Shown piece by piece: positions 44,429 to 53,428 of a stretch of DNA of 64,000 bases. Under the pieces are notes generated by a model. The model searched no databases and was not told the DNA's origin. It saw only the letters and a program-made list of their open reading frames with translations. The translations under genes and the position numbers were made by a program. Position 1 is the first letter of the stretch; every line of letters starts with the position of its first letter. The DNA is from Ralstonia insidiosa (GTDB lineage Bacteria; Pseudomonadota; Gammaproteobacteria; Burkholderiales; Burkholderiaceae): assembly GCF_008801405.1 (NCBI RefSeq), contig NZ_VZPV01000002.1, positions 1,113,498 to 1,177,497 of the forward strand, given 5' to 3'.

Positions 44429-45778
44429 ATGTTGTCCAATCAGGATGCGGCCGTCCCGTGCCCCGCAGCGGGTGCGCGCGCGTCGCGACGCTTTGTTCTT
44501 TCCGCTGTGCTCGCGGCAATGGCCGTCAGTGCCAATGCCGCGCCGCCGGCATCGTTGCCGCGTGCCTCTGCGCCGGCCGTTCAACCGCAGCGTGACGAGG
44601 TGCTTCCGCAGCCGCGCTATACCTTGCCGCAGTTGCTGGAACTGGCCCGCGCCAACCACCCGGCACTGGCCGCTTCGCAAGCCCAGGTGCAGGCCGCGCA
44701 GGCGGGCATTGCCACTGCACGTGCCTGGCCCAATCCCGAGGTGGAGGCCATGGCCGGCCGCCAGCGCGCTCGCATGCCGGGTGCGGCGGAAGGCCGCACC
44801 AATAGCGTGTCGATCACGCAGAAGCTCGACTTGCCGTGGCAGCGCGCTGCCCGCACGCAAGCCGCCGATGCCGCCTACGAAGGCTCACAGGCGGCTGCCC
44901 GATCGCTAGCCCGTGCCGTGGAGGCCGATCTCAAACTGCGCTTCTACGACGTCGTACGCCGCGAGGCCGAGCAACGTAACGCGCGCGAAGATGTGATGCT
45001 CGTCGAGCAGATCCGCCGCGGCGTGGCCGTGCGTGTGGAGACCGGCGAAGCCCCACGCTACGAACTCATCCGTGGCGATGCCGAGCTGCTCAACGCGCAG
45101 CGCAACGCGCAGGCTGCCGCGCTGCGCGTGCAACAGGCATTGGCTGAACTGCGCCGCGCCGTAGGTGCTGATCTGCCGCAAACGTTCGACGTGGATGCCG
45201 GTACCGAAACGCCTTCCGTGGCGCACCTGCCACCGCTGGCCGATCTGGTCAGCACCGTTGTCGCGACACATCCGGAGCTGGAGGCCGACCGCGCCGCCTT
45301 GCGTGAGGCCGATGCGCGCTTGGCACACGAACGCAGCCAGCGCTGGCCGTCGCTCGCGCTGCGCGGCACGGTCGACCGCCAACCCGATCTGCAGGACAGC
45401 CGTGTGGGCCTGGTGATGTCGATCCCGCTCTTCGACCGTCGCGAAGGCCCTGTGGGCGAAGCGGTGGCCGCACGTGAACGCGCACGCGCCCTGTTGCGCG
45501 ACCGCGAGTTGCGCACGCGCCAGGCAGTGGAATCCGCCTACCGCCAATACGAGATCGCCGAATCGCAAGTCAGCGCGCTCGAATCCGGCGTGATCAAGCA
45601 GGCCGAATCGGCCCTGCGTGTGGCCGAGGCCGCGTACCGCCACGGCGAGCGCGGGATTCTCGATTACCTCGACGCCCAGCGCGTCTTCCGCCAGGCACGC
45701 AACGACCTGATTGCCGCACGCGCGGACTTGCGCACAGCCGCCGTAGAACTCGACCGCCTGCGCCCGGAGGCCCAATGA
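44429..45778 (+). CDS. TolC-family outer-membrane factor of the second HME-RND system
   Basis: A 449-aa outer-membrane efflux protein with two OEP repeats. The first repeat starts TLPQLLELARANHPALAAS, and motifs RAWPNPEVEAMAGRQR and QKLDLPWQRAARTQAAD match CzcC-type factors. The N-terminal signal peptide is preceded by a longer tail (about 30 residues) and cleaves near ANAAPP. It exports ions across the outer membrane with the downstream adaptor and pump. Its stop overlaps the adaptor start (ATGA). Distinct from the CzcC at 10.8 kb. Confidence 0.87.
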   Translation: MLSNQDAAVPCPAAGARASRRFVLSAVLAAMAVSANAAPPASLPRASAPAVQPQRDEVLPQPRYTLPQLLELARANHPALAASQAQVQAAQAGIATARAWPNPEVEAMAGRQRARMPGAAEGRTNSVSITQKLDLPWQRAARTQAADAAYEGSQAAARSLARAVEADLKLRFYDVVRREAEQRNAREDVMLVEQIRRGVAVRVETGEAPRYELIRGDAELLNAQRNAQAAALRVQQALAELRRAVGADLPQTFDVDAGTETPSVAHLPPLADLVSTVVATHPELEADRAALREADARLAHERSQRWPSLALRGTVDRQPDLQDSRVGLVMSIPLFDRREGPVGEAVAARERARALLRDRELRTRQAVESAYRQYEIAESQVSALESGVIKQAESALRVAEAAYRHGERGILDYLDAQRVFRQARNDLIAARADLRTAAVELDRLRPEAQ

Positions 45779-47001
45779 CACGCCCGAGCCGCTGCATTGC
45801 CTCCCGAACTCACGAATCCAGCCCGACCATGCACACACCGTCTTCCTTCTCTTCTTCGATCCGGCTGGCCGGGGTTGCCCTGGCGGCGATGCTGTTGCTG
45901 GGTGCCTGCGGCAAAGACGCTGCTGATAGCGCCAAGGCCGCACAGCAAGCCGCCGATCCGAACCTCGTTGTCGCACAGCCCACGCTGGTGCAGCGCCTGA
46001 AGTTGGCGCCGGTAGGCAAGCAACCAATTGCCGAACGCCTGCGCGTGCCGGGGCAGATTGCGTTTGATGAACAACGTGTCGCGCGCATCGGTGCCACCGT
46101 CACGGGCCGCGTGACGGAGCTGGTCGCCACGCTGGGCCAGAGCGTCAAGGCGGGCGACATCCTCGCGCAACTGCACAGCACCGAGCTGGGTGCAGCGCAG
46201 CTCGCCTATCAGAAGGCCGCTGCGCAACGCGACTTACAGGCGCGCGCGCTGGAACGCGCCAAGCTGCTGCTGGCTGCTGATGTGATCGGCTCGGCCGAGC
46301 TGCAGAAGCGCCAGAGCGAACTGGCGATGGCCGATGCCGAAGTGCGCGCGGCTGTTGACCAACTGCGTGTGATGGGCGTGTCGCCCGGCACGCTTTCTAA
46401 GATGCGCACGGGCGGCATGTCGTCGATCTCGCCGGTGGTGGCGAGCATCAGCGGCACGGTGGTCGAGCGCAAGGTGACGCGCGGCCAGGTGGTGCAGCCG
46501 GCCGACGAGCTGTTCACCGTGGCGGACCTGTCACGCGTGTGGGTGGTGGGCGAAGTGCCCGAGAACGCTGCTGCCGGTGTGCGTGCCGGCCAATCGGTGG
46601 AGGTCGACACCGGCGCGGGTGAGCGCATTGTCGGCAAGCTGATCTGGGTGTCCGACATCGTTGATCCGCAATCGCGCACGGTGACGGTGCGCACGGAGGT
46701 CGATAACGCTGAGCGCACGCTCAAGCCATCGATGCTGGCCACGCTGCTGATCCAGTCGCGCCCCGAAGAGCGCGTGGTCGTGCCGACCTCCGCCGTGGTG
46801 CGCGAAGACAACCGCGACTACGTGTTCGTGCGCGCGGGCGACAAGGACAGCGACTACCGCCTCACGCCTGTCAAGCTGGGCGATGAATCCAATGGTGTGC
46901 GCCCGGTGGTTTCGGGTGTGCAGGTTGGCCAACCCATCGTCGTTGAAGGCGGCTTCCACCTGAACAATGAGCGCAAGCGCGCCGAGATGGAGGGCGCATG
47001 A
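45775..47001 (+). CDS. RND membrane fusion protein of the second HME-RND system (lipoprotein)
   Basis: A periplasmic adaptor of up to 408 aa. It has a lipoprotein signal (ALAAMLLLGAC) so it should be lipid-anchored, unlike the first system's CzcB. Barrel-sandwich halves (ATVTGRVTELVATLGQSVKAG and ISGTVVERKVTRGQVVQPAD) flank a helical hairpin. The ATG at 45775 overlaps the previous stop, but a Met at 45829 would give a more usual signal peptide; the true start is open. The stop overlaps the pump gene (ATGA). Confidence 0.87.
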   Translation: MTRPSRCIASRTHESSPTMHTPSSFSSSIRLAGVALAAMLLLGACGKDAADSAKAAQQAADPNLVVAQPTLVQRLKLAPVGKQPIAERLRVPGQIAFDEQRVARIGATVTGRVTELVATLGQSVKAGDILAQLHSTELGAAQLAYQKAAAQRDLQARALERAKLLLAADVIGSAELQKRQSELAMADAEVRAAVDQLRVMGVSPGTLSKMRTGGMSSISPVVASISGTVVERKVTRGQVVQPADELFTVADLSRVWVVGEVPENAAAGVRAGQSVEVDTGAGERIVGKLIWVSDIVDPQSRTVTVRTEVDNAERTLKPSMLATLLIQSRPEERVVVPTSAVVREDNRDYVFVRAGDKDSDYRLTPVKLGDESNGVRPVVSGVQVGQPIVVEGGFHLNNERKRAEMEGA

Positions 47002-50000
47002 TCGACGCATTGATTCGCGGTGCGCTCAAGCAGCGGCTTGTGGTGGCCGTGCTGGCTGCCGTGCTGCTGTTCTTCGGGCTGGATGCCGCACGCAAGCTGT
47101 CGCTGGATGCGTTTCCTGACGTGACCAACGTGCAGGTGCAGATCGCCACGGAGGCACCCGGGCGCTCGCCGGAAGAGGTCGAACGCTTTGTGACCGTGCC
47201 GGTGGAAATGGCCATGACCGGCCTGCCGGCACTCGTTGAAATGCGCTCGCTCAACAAGCCGGGGCTGTCGCTCATCACGCTCGTCTTTACCGATGAGACG
47301 GATGTGTACTTCGCGCGCCAACTCGTGATGGAGCGGTTGATCGAGGTGCAGTCGCGCATGCCCGCGGGCGTGACGCCGGTGCTGGGGCCTGTCTCCACAG
47401 GCTTGGGCGAGGTGTACCAGTACACGCTCGACAAGCCGGATGATGGCGACAAGGAACTCTCCGTCGAAGAACTTACCCAGCGCCGCATCGCGCAGGACTG
47501 GGTGGTGCGTCCGCTGCTGCGCTCCATTCCGGGCGTGGCGGAAATCAACTCGCAGGGCGGCTACGAGAAGCAGTACCAGGTGCTGGTCAACCCGGAGCGT
47601 TTGCGCCATCACAACGTGACGGTCAAGCAGGTGTTCGAGGCGCTGGCTGCCAATAACGCCAACTCCGGTGGCGGTGTGCTGCCGCACTTTGCGGAGCAGT
47701 ACCTGATCCGCGGTGTGGGCCTGGTGCGTGACACGAATGACATTGGCGCCATCGTGCTCAAGGAGGTCAACGGTACGCCGCTGAATATCCGCGATGTGGC
47801 AGAAGTGAAGATTGGCACGGCGGTGCGGGCGGGCGCGGTGGTCAAGAACGGCGTGACTGAATCGGTCGGTGGCGTGGTCATGATGATGCGCGGCGGTAAT
47901 GCGAAGGAAGTCGTCGCCCGCATCCAGGATCGCGTCAAGGTCATCAACAGCGACGGCATGCTGCCCGGCGGCCTGAAGATCGTGCCGTACTACGAGCGTT
48001 CGGACCTTGTGGATTCTGCGCTGAAGACCGTCATCAAAGTGCTGGCCGAAGGCGTGGTGCTGGTGGTGATCGTGCTGCTGCTGTTCCTGGGCGACATACG
48101 CTCGTCGCTCATCGTGGTCGGCACGTTGATCTTGACACCGCTGCTGACGTTCATCGCGATGAACAAGCTCGGTATCTCGGCCAACCTGATGTCGTTGGGT
48201 GGGCTGGCGATTGCCATTGGCTTGATGGTGGACGGCTCGGTGGTGGTGGTGGAAAACGCCTTCGCGCACCTGGCCAAACCACGAGACCCGAACGAAAGCC
48301 GCGCACGCATCATCCTGCATGCGGTAACAGAGGTGGCAACGCCCGTGATCTTTGGCGTGGGCATCATCATCCTGGTGTTCCTGCCGCTGATGACGCTGGA
48401 AGGCATGGAGGGCAAGATGTTCGCGCCGCTGGCCTTCACGATTGCAATTGCGCTGTTTTTCTCGCTGGTGCTGTCGCTCACGCTCACGCCGGTGTTGTCG
48501 TCGTATCTGTTGAAGCCGAAGGTGCACAAGCACGTGAAAGGCGAACACAGCGATGACCCGCATGCCGAGCACGATGCACACGACACGTGGCTGATTCGCA
48601 AGATGAAGAAGCCGTATCTGCGCATGCTGGAATGGAGCCTGAACAACGGCCGCAAGACGGTTGTCGTGGCCGTGGCAGTGTTCTTCGCTACCGGCGCGTT
48701 GATGCCGTTCCTGGGCACGGCGTTTATCCCCGAGATGAAGGAGGGCTCGGTGGTGCCCGGTATCAACCGCGCACCGAATATCTCGCTGGAAGAGTCGATC
48801 CGCATGGAGATGGAAGCCATGCGCCTGGTGATGCAGGTGCCGGGTGTGAAGTCCGCTGTGTCGGGTGTGGGCCGTGGCGAATCGCCGGCCGACCCGCAAG
48901 GCCAGAACGAATCGACGCCGATCGTCTCGCTCAAGCCGCGTGACGAATGGCCGAAGGGCTGGAACCAGGACGACATTGCCGAGGCGATGCGCAAGGCGTT
49001 GCAAGTGCTGCCTGGCGTGCAGATCGTCATGGCCCAGCCGATTTCCGACCGCGTGGATGAGATGGTGACGGGCGTGCGTTCGGACGTCGCCATCAAGGTG
49101 TTCGGCGATGACCTCAACACGCTGCGCGAGAAGGCCGAGGCGATTGCCAAGGTGGCGCAGGGCATCCAGGGTGCGCAGGACATGCGTGTGGAGCGCATCA
49201 CAGGCCAGCAGTACCTGCAGATCGCCATTGACCGGCAGGCCATTGCGCGTCACGGCCTGAACGCGGCCGACGTGCAAAACGTGATCGAAACCGCCATCGG
49301 CGGCAAGGAAGCCACGGAAATCTTCGAAGGCGAGCGCCGCTTCAGCGCCGTGGTGCGCCTGCCGGAGACGTATCGCGGCAGCGTAGAGGCCATTCGCAAC
49401 CTGATCGTGGCAGCACCCAACGGCGCACAGGTGCCGATGGAGAGCATCGCCCGCATCGAGGTGACTGATGGCCCCGCGCAGATCAGCCGTGAACTCGGTA
49501 AGCGCCGCGTGGTGGTGGGCGTGAACGTGCGTGACCGCGACCTGGGCGGCTTCGTGGCCGAGCTGCAGGGTGCCGTGGCGCAGAAGGTCAAGTTGCCCGA
49601 GGGCTACTACCTGGAGTGGGGCGGCCAGTTCCAGAACATGGAACGCGCCATGGGCCACCTGAAGGTGATCGTGCCGATTACGGTGGCGGCCATCTTCTTC
49701 CTGCTGTTCCTGCTGTTCAACTCCGTGCGCTACGCCACGCTGATCATCCTGGTGCTGCCGTTCGCCTCCGTGGGCGGGATCATCGGATTGTTCGTCACCG
49801 GGGAATACCTCTCCGTGCCGGCATCCGTGGGCTTCGTCGCGCTATGGGGTATCGCGGTGCTTAACGGCGTGGTGCTGGTCAGTACGATCCGCAGTTTGCG
49901 GGAGCAGGGGATGTCGGTGGAGGAATCCGTGCGGCTGGGTTCGCGCATGCGCTTCCGCCCCGTGATGATGACCGCCACCGTGGCCATGCTGGGTTTGATC

Positions 50001-50147
50001 CCATTCCTGTTTGCCACGGGCCCGGGTTCGGAAGTGCAACGGCCACTGGCCATCGTGGTGATTGGCGGTCTGCTGACCTGCACGCTGCTCACGCTGGTGA
50101 TGCTGCCCACGCTGTACAAATGGTTTGATGAGGAGTCGAAGGCATGA
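46998..50147 (+). CDS. HME-family RND heavy-metal efflux pump with His-rich loop
   Basis: A 1049-aa RND pump with 12 helices. The TM4 signature reads AIGLMVDGSVVVVEN (about 405-419), differing from the DFG-type of the first pump, so a different HME subgroup and metal preference are likely. Between TM6 and TM7 (about 508-531) lies a His/Asp-rich segment (KVHKHVKGEHSDDPHAEHD) that could bind metal in the cytoplasm. It is probably a divalent-cation exporter. Overlaps by ATGA with both the adaptor and the following PII-like gene, so all are one operon. Confidence 0.9.
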   Translation: MIDALIRGALKQRLVVAVLAAVLLFFGLDAARKLSLDAFPDVTNVQVQIATEAPGRSPEEVERFVTVPVEMAMTGLPALVEMRSLNKPGLSLITLVFTDETDVYFARQLVMERLIEVQSRMPAGVTPVLGPVSTGLGEVYQYTLDKPDDGDKELSVEELTQRRIAQDWVVRPLLRSIPGVAEINSQGGYEKQYQVLVNPERLRHHNVTVKQVFEALAANNANSGGGVLPHFAEQYLIRGVGLVRDTNDIGAIVLKEVNGTPLNIRDVAEVKIGTAVRAGAVVKNGVTESVGGVVMMMRGGNAKEVVARIQDRVKVINSDGMLPGGLKIVPYYERSDLVDSALKTVIKVLAEGVVLVVIVLLLFLGDIRSSLIVVGTLILTPLLTFIAMNKLGISANLMSLGGLAIAIGLMVDGSVVVVENAFAHLAKPRDPNESRARIILHAVTEVATPVIFGVGIIILVFLPLMTLEGMEGKMFAPLAFTIAIALFFSLVLSLTLTPVLSSYLLKPKVHKHVKGEHSDDPHAEHDAHDTWLIRKMKKPYLRMLEWSLNNGRKTVVVAVAVFFATGALMPFLGTAFIPEMKEGSVVPGINRAPNISLEESIRMEMEAMRLVMQVPGVKSAVSGVGRGESPADPQGQNESTPIVSLKPRDEWPKGWNQDDIAEAMRKALQVLPGVQIVMAQPISDRVDEMVTGVRSDVAIKVFGDDLNTLREKAEAIAKVAQGIQGAQDMRVERITGQQYLQIAIDRQAIARHGLNAADVQNVIETAIGGKEATEIFEGERRFSAVVRLPETYRGSVEAIRNLIVAAPNGAQVPMESIARIEVTDGPAQISRELGKRRVVVGVNVRDRDLGGFVAELQGAVAQKVKLPEGYYLEWGGQFQNMERAMGHLKVIVPITVAAIFFLLFLLFNSVRYATLIILVLPFASVGGIIGLFVTGEYLSVPASVGFVALWGIAVLNGVVLVSTIRSLREQGMSVEESVRLGSRMRFRPVMMTATVAMLGLIPFLFATGPGSEVQRPLAIVVIGGLLTCTLLTLVMLPTLYKWFDEESKA

Positions 50148-50467
50148 AGGAAATCCGCATCGTAGTGCGCCCGCAATTGCTGGAGCGCTTGCATGAGGCC
50201 CTGCGTGGTTGTCCGGGGTTTCCGGGCATGACGGTGGGCGAGGTGAATGGTTACCCGCCGGTGGCTTCGCAGGCCGGTGCACATTCCATCAAGGAGGATC
50301 TGACCGAGTTCGTGCCGCGTGTGCGCATCGAGCTGGTGGTGTCGGATGCGCTGGCAAGCATGCTGTTCGATGCCTCCGTCAAGGTGCTTGAACACGGCCA
50401 GACCGGCGACAGCGCCATCTGGATGACCGATGTGGTACAGGCCACCTTTCTGCATCGCACGGGTTGA
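50144..50467 (+). CDS. PII-like (GlnB-superfamily) protein of the metal efflux operon
   Basis: A 107-aa protein with the ferredoxin-like pattern of PII/CutA/DUF3240-type trimeric signalling proteins: MKEIRIVVRPQLLERLHEAL as strand-helix, RVRIELVVSDALASMLFDAS, then TGDSAIWMTDVVQATFL, which resembles the PII motif TGxxGDGKIFV followed by a conserved Val/Ile. It lacks the T-loop uridylylation Tyr context of GlnB. It may bind a nucleotide or metal and regulate the pump (inference). It overlaps the pump stop and is followed by a terminator. Confidence 0.75.
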   Translation: MKEIRIVVRPQLLERLHEALRGCPGFPGMTVGEVNGYPPVASQAGAHSIKEDLTEFVPRVRIELVVSDALASMLFDASVKVLEHGQTGDSAIWMTDVVQATFLHRTG

Positions 50468-50493
50468 TGCGGGTTTGATGCGCCCATGAAAAA

Positions 50494-50512
50494 CGGCGGA
50501 CTGTGTCCGCCG
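50494..50512 (-). terminator. Hairpin CGGCGGAC-loop-GTCCGCCG (minus-strand terminator)
   Basis: A perfect 8-bp stem with a 3-base loop. On the minus strand it is followed by GTTTTT, so it should end transcripts of the M1 aminopeptidase gene, which stops 63 bp upstream in that direction. Confidence 0.75.
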
Positions 50513-50535
50513 AAAATCGGGAGCCAACGTTGCAG

Positions 50536-50569
50536 CGGGCCACCTCGTAAGAAGTGGCCCGTTTGCTTT
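50536..50569 (+). terminator. Rho-independent terminator of the second RND operon
   Basis: CGGGCCAC (50536-50543) pairs with GTGGCCCG (50554-50561) and is followed by TTTGCTTT. It lies 69 bp after the PII-like gene stop and just before the convergent aminopeptidase stop. Confidence 0.8.
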
Positions 50570-50574
50570 GGTGC

Positions 50575-52842
50575 TTACCGCTTGATGTCGGTCAGGTGCT
50601 TCATGACGCCTTCGTAGCGGAACTTGTGGATCGGGCGATCCATCGACTGCATTTCCTGCAGCTGCACCGCTTGCGGACGCAGCGAGCCGGTCGGCTTCAC
50701 CGCCTGCGCAGCCAGCGTGGCCACGGCAGGCTGGAAGTTCTTGATACCGACGATCTGGTCGTACTGCGCTTTGGTGATCAGCTGCGCGTTGTACAACTGC
50801 GTGGCATCGCCTGCGATGTTGGTCTTCGTGGCGTCGGTGGTGATGGCACCGGCCTGCGCCAGCAGGTTGCTCCACAGCGTCGGGCTGTAGTTGGTCACGT
50901 AGTAGTCCAGGCCCGACGGGTTGGCCAGCACGGCCGAGCACGTCGGCAGCGTGACCTGCGCGGTCTGCTGGTCCAGCACGATGGTCTGCGTCTTGCTGAA
51001 GTTGTCGCCATACGCCAGCGTGAGCGGCACGTTCCACTGGTAGCCGGAGTACACGTTCTTGTTCGGGAACGCGCGCTGCGTGATGGTCAGCACGTTCTGG
51101 TTGGTGGCCGGGTTGCACTGCGCATCAATGGTGACGAGCGGCAGGCCCGTCTGGCGCACGAAGCTGTCGCCCACCTTACTGACCATACCCGCGGGCTTGC
51201 CGCTGGCGGCTTCCAGTTCTGCCCACAGGCGCGGCGGCGTGCCGTTACCGAACTTGTACTTGTTCAGGTAGCTCTGCAGGCCCTTGCGCATCGCGTCCTT
51301 GCCGATGTAGTTCTCCAACATCTGCAGAACGTGGCCGCCCTTGTTGTAGGCAAAGCTGTCGAGGAAATCCATCGAGCCAGCATCGCTCAGGTTGTGCTGC
51401 ACCGGCACGGCCGTCGGCTGTAGATCCAGCGTGATCACGCGCTGCTTGACCGCCGCATAGTTGGCCCACGTGTTGCCCGGAAACTCGGGGTGGATGGTGA
51501 TCTTCGTGACGTTCTCGAACCAGTTGGCGAAGGATTCGTTCAGCCAGATGTCATCCCACCAGTCCAGCGTGACCAGGTCACCAAACCATTGGTGCGCCAA
51601 TTCATGCGATACCACCACGAACGAGCGCCCCTTGCCCATCGAGTGGACGGTCGTGGGCGCACCCTCGGGCGGCACCAGCACCTGATCGGCAAACTCGAAG
51701 ATGGCGCCCCAGTTCTCCATGCCGCCAAAGCCGGCGTTCTTGTTGTTGTAGCTGTCGTTGGCGACGATGGTGTCCATCTTGTCGAACGGCAGCGGGATCT
51801 GGAAGTAGTTGTAGTAGTGGTTCAGCGCTTCCTTCGTGAACTGCATGCCGGCCACTGCGGAGTGCGCCTCGCCAGGTGGTACCCACCAGCGCAGGCGCAT
51901 GCTGCTGCCATCCAGCGGGTTGGTGAACTTGTCTTCCAGAATGTCGAACTTGCCGCCGCCGAAGAACAGCAGATAGGCCGGCATCGAAGGCGTCTTGGCA
52001 AACGAGACTTGCTGATAGCCATCCGGCAGCTTGGTCGCGCCGGTCTGCTTGCCGTTGGCCACGGCCTTCCAGTCGCCCGGGATTTCTGCCGTCACCTCAA
52101 ATGTGTTGCGGAAGGCGGGCTCGTCCCAGCTCGGGAACCATTCGCGCGCAAAGTTGGATTCGCCCTGCGTGACGATGGCATCCGAGCTTTCCCCCGTAGC
52201 GGCCTGCAGGCCCAGCTTGAAGATGCCCTCAGCCTTGGTGAAGTTGATCGTGCCCGTCCACTCCATGTGCAGCACGTAGTTGCCGGGCTTGATGTCGGCG
52301 GTCGGGTCGCGCAGGTCATAGAAGGCACCTTGTGATTGCGGAATCGGCACCAGCACGCGCGACGGGCCGTTGCCCGAGGTAGGCGTGAGCGTCAGGCGCG
52401 AGGCGTCGAGCTTCAGGTCACGCACGGCCAGCGTAACTGCGCCGGTCTGCTTGGTGACCTTGATCTCCACATCGGCACGGCCTGAGAAGCTGTTGAGGTC
52501 TGCGCTGGGGCGGAACCACAGCTTGTAGTTGACCGGCTTGATGTAGTCCGGCAATTCCACGGGCGGTACGGATGCATCCACCGCCGGTGCCGGTGCATTG
52601 ATGTTGCCGGTATTGGCATTGCCCTGCTGCTCTGAGCCGTTGGCGCCGAGCTTGCCGCCTGCAGGGCTGAGCGTGTCGTCTCCGCCGCCGCCGCAAGCCG
52701 CCAGAATCATCATTGCCGCTGTCGCCTGGGCCACTAGGGCGAGTTTGAACGTGCGACGTGTGTGACGGTCGCCTGCGCCGCTGGTCGCTGCGCCGTTGGC
52801 ATATGTCGCGGCCGTACGACGGGTGGTGGTCGAATCCCGCAT
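50575..52842 (-). CDS. M1 family aminopeptidase, lipoprotein
   Basis: A 755-aa zinc aminopeptidase. The N-terminus has a Thr/Arg-rich tail, a hydrophobic stretch and a lipobox (MMILAAC) followed by GGGGDD, so it should be lipid-anchored. The exopeptidase motif is GGMENWG, the zinc site is HELAHQW followed 18 residues later by NESFANW. The N-terminal domain (about 95-290) and C-terminal helical part fit the ERAP/PepN family, although it is shorter than E. coli PepN (870 aa). It probably trims peptides in the periplasm or at the surface. Followed by a terminator. Confidence 0.92.
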   Translation of the reverse strand: MRDSTTTRRTAATYANGAATSGAGDRHTRRTFKLALVAQATAAMMILAACGGGGDDTLSPAGGKLGANGSEQQGNANTGNINAPAPAVDASVPPVELPDYIKPVNYKLWFRPSADLNSFSGRADVEIKVTKQTGAVTLAVRDLKLDASRLTLTPTSGNGPSRVLVPIPQSQGAFYDLRDPTADIKPGNYVLHMEWTGTINFTKAEGIFKLGLQAATGESSDAIVTQGESNFAREWFPSWDEPAFRNTFEVTAEIPGDWKAVANGKQTGATKLPDGYQQVSFAKTPSMPAYLLFFGGGKFDILEDKFTNPLDGSSMRLRWWVPPGEAHSAVAGMQFTKEALNHYYNYFQIPLPFDKMDTIVANDSYNNKNAGFGGMENWGAIFEFADQVLVPPEGAPTTVHSMGKGRSFVVVSHELAHQWFGDLVTLDWWDDIWLNESFANWFENVTKITIHPEFPGNTWANYAAVKQRVITLDLQPTAVPVQHNLSDAGSMDFLDSFAYNKGGHVLQMLENYIGKDAMRKGLQSYLNKYKFGNGTPPRLWAELEAASGKPAGMVSKVGDSFVRQTGLPLVTIDAQCNPATNQNVLTITQRAFPNKNVYSGYQWNVPLTLAYGDNFSKTQTIVLDQQTAQVTLPTCSAVLANPSGLDYYVTNYSPTLWSNLLAQAGAITTDATKTNIAGDATQLYNAQLITKAQYDQIVGIKNFQPAVATLAAQAVKPTGSLRPQAVQLQEMQSMDRPIHKFRYEGVMKHLTDIKR

Positions 52843-53428
52843 TGCCTTTCTCCTCAGATGGAAACGAATCGGCAGCCCAGGGCTCGAAAAGATTTGGGGG
52901 GAAGGACCGCCGAATCAGGACAGGAATAATCCCGCAGTCGCAGGACATAAACGACGACATGGCGTGACAGTGTCGTCACAGCCCTGCTCAGGGATGCACG
53001 GATTCTGGAGGAAAAGTTCTCTGAATCGAGACGAAGTTTTTTAATTCACATGCGGCAATCAATTGCCCGATTTCTTGTAGTTTTTGACCCGGGGGAACAC
53101 GTTCCGACGGGGTCCTCTTGGGGGCCACATGCGAGTTTTGCAAAGTGCGTTGAAAAATCGAAATGAAGCGCGCGCTTCTTGCATGTTTCGTAAAGATGGG
53201 GCGGCGCTTTATTACAACGTTAGATAAAGAAAAACTGTACGCGCAGCGCCTGTCGATAATGCGGAATAAAAACACACTGAATATAGTCTGACGATTAGCT
53301 GACGGCGCTTGGGGGGCTGTCGTCATGCAGGAGTAATTCTTCCGGATGAGGCAAGCATCGCGCGCGGCGGTGCGCAAAGCCTGTACGCTCGCAACGTTGG
53401 TTAACTCGTTCTCTTGGTTGAGCGTTTC
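52843..53428. other. AT-richer divergent intergenic region
   Basis: This 586-bp gap between the divergent aminopeptidase and PAS-GGDEF genes is visibly less GC-rich than its surroundings, especially 53030-53290. I see no plausible protein. A near-palindrome GGAAC-AC-GTTCC lies at about 53094-53105. The low GC and length would fit regulatory DNA, an sRNA or old acquired sequence; I found no clear promoter consensus. Confidence 0.4.

Noticed and set aside
46854..49658. Very long open frame (934 codons) on the minus strand, antisense to the second RND pump
   Set aside because: It is rich in His, Arg and Gln and mirrors codon bias of the real plus-strand pump gene, which has full family similarity. 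It is a typical high-GC antisense shadow.
53220..53260. Sigma-28-like promoter (TAAAG ... CGATAA) before the PAS-GGDEF gene
   Set aside because: The spacing between the two elements is about 25 bp, much longer than a functional sigma-28 promoter allows.
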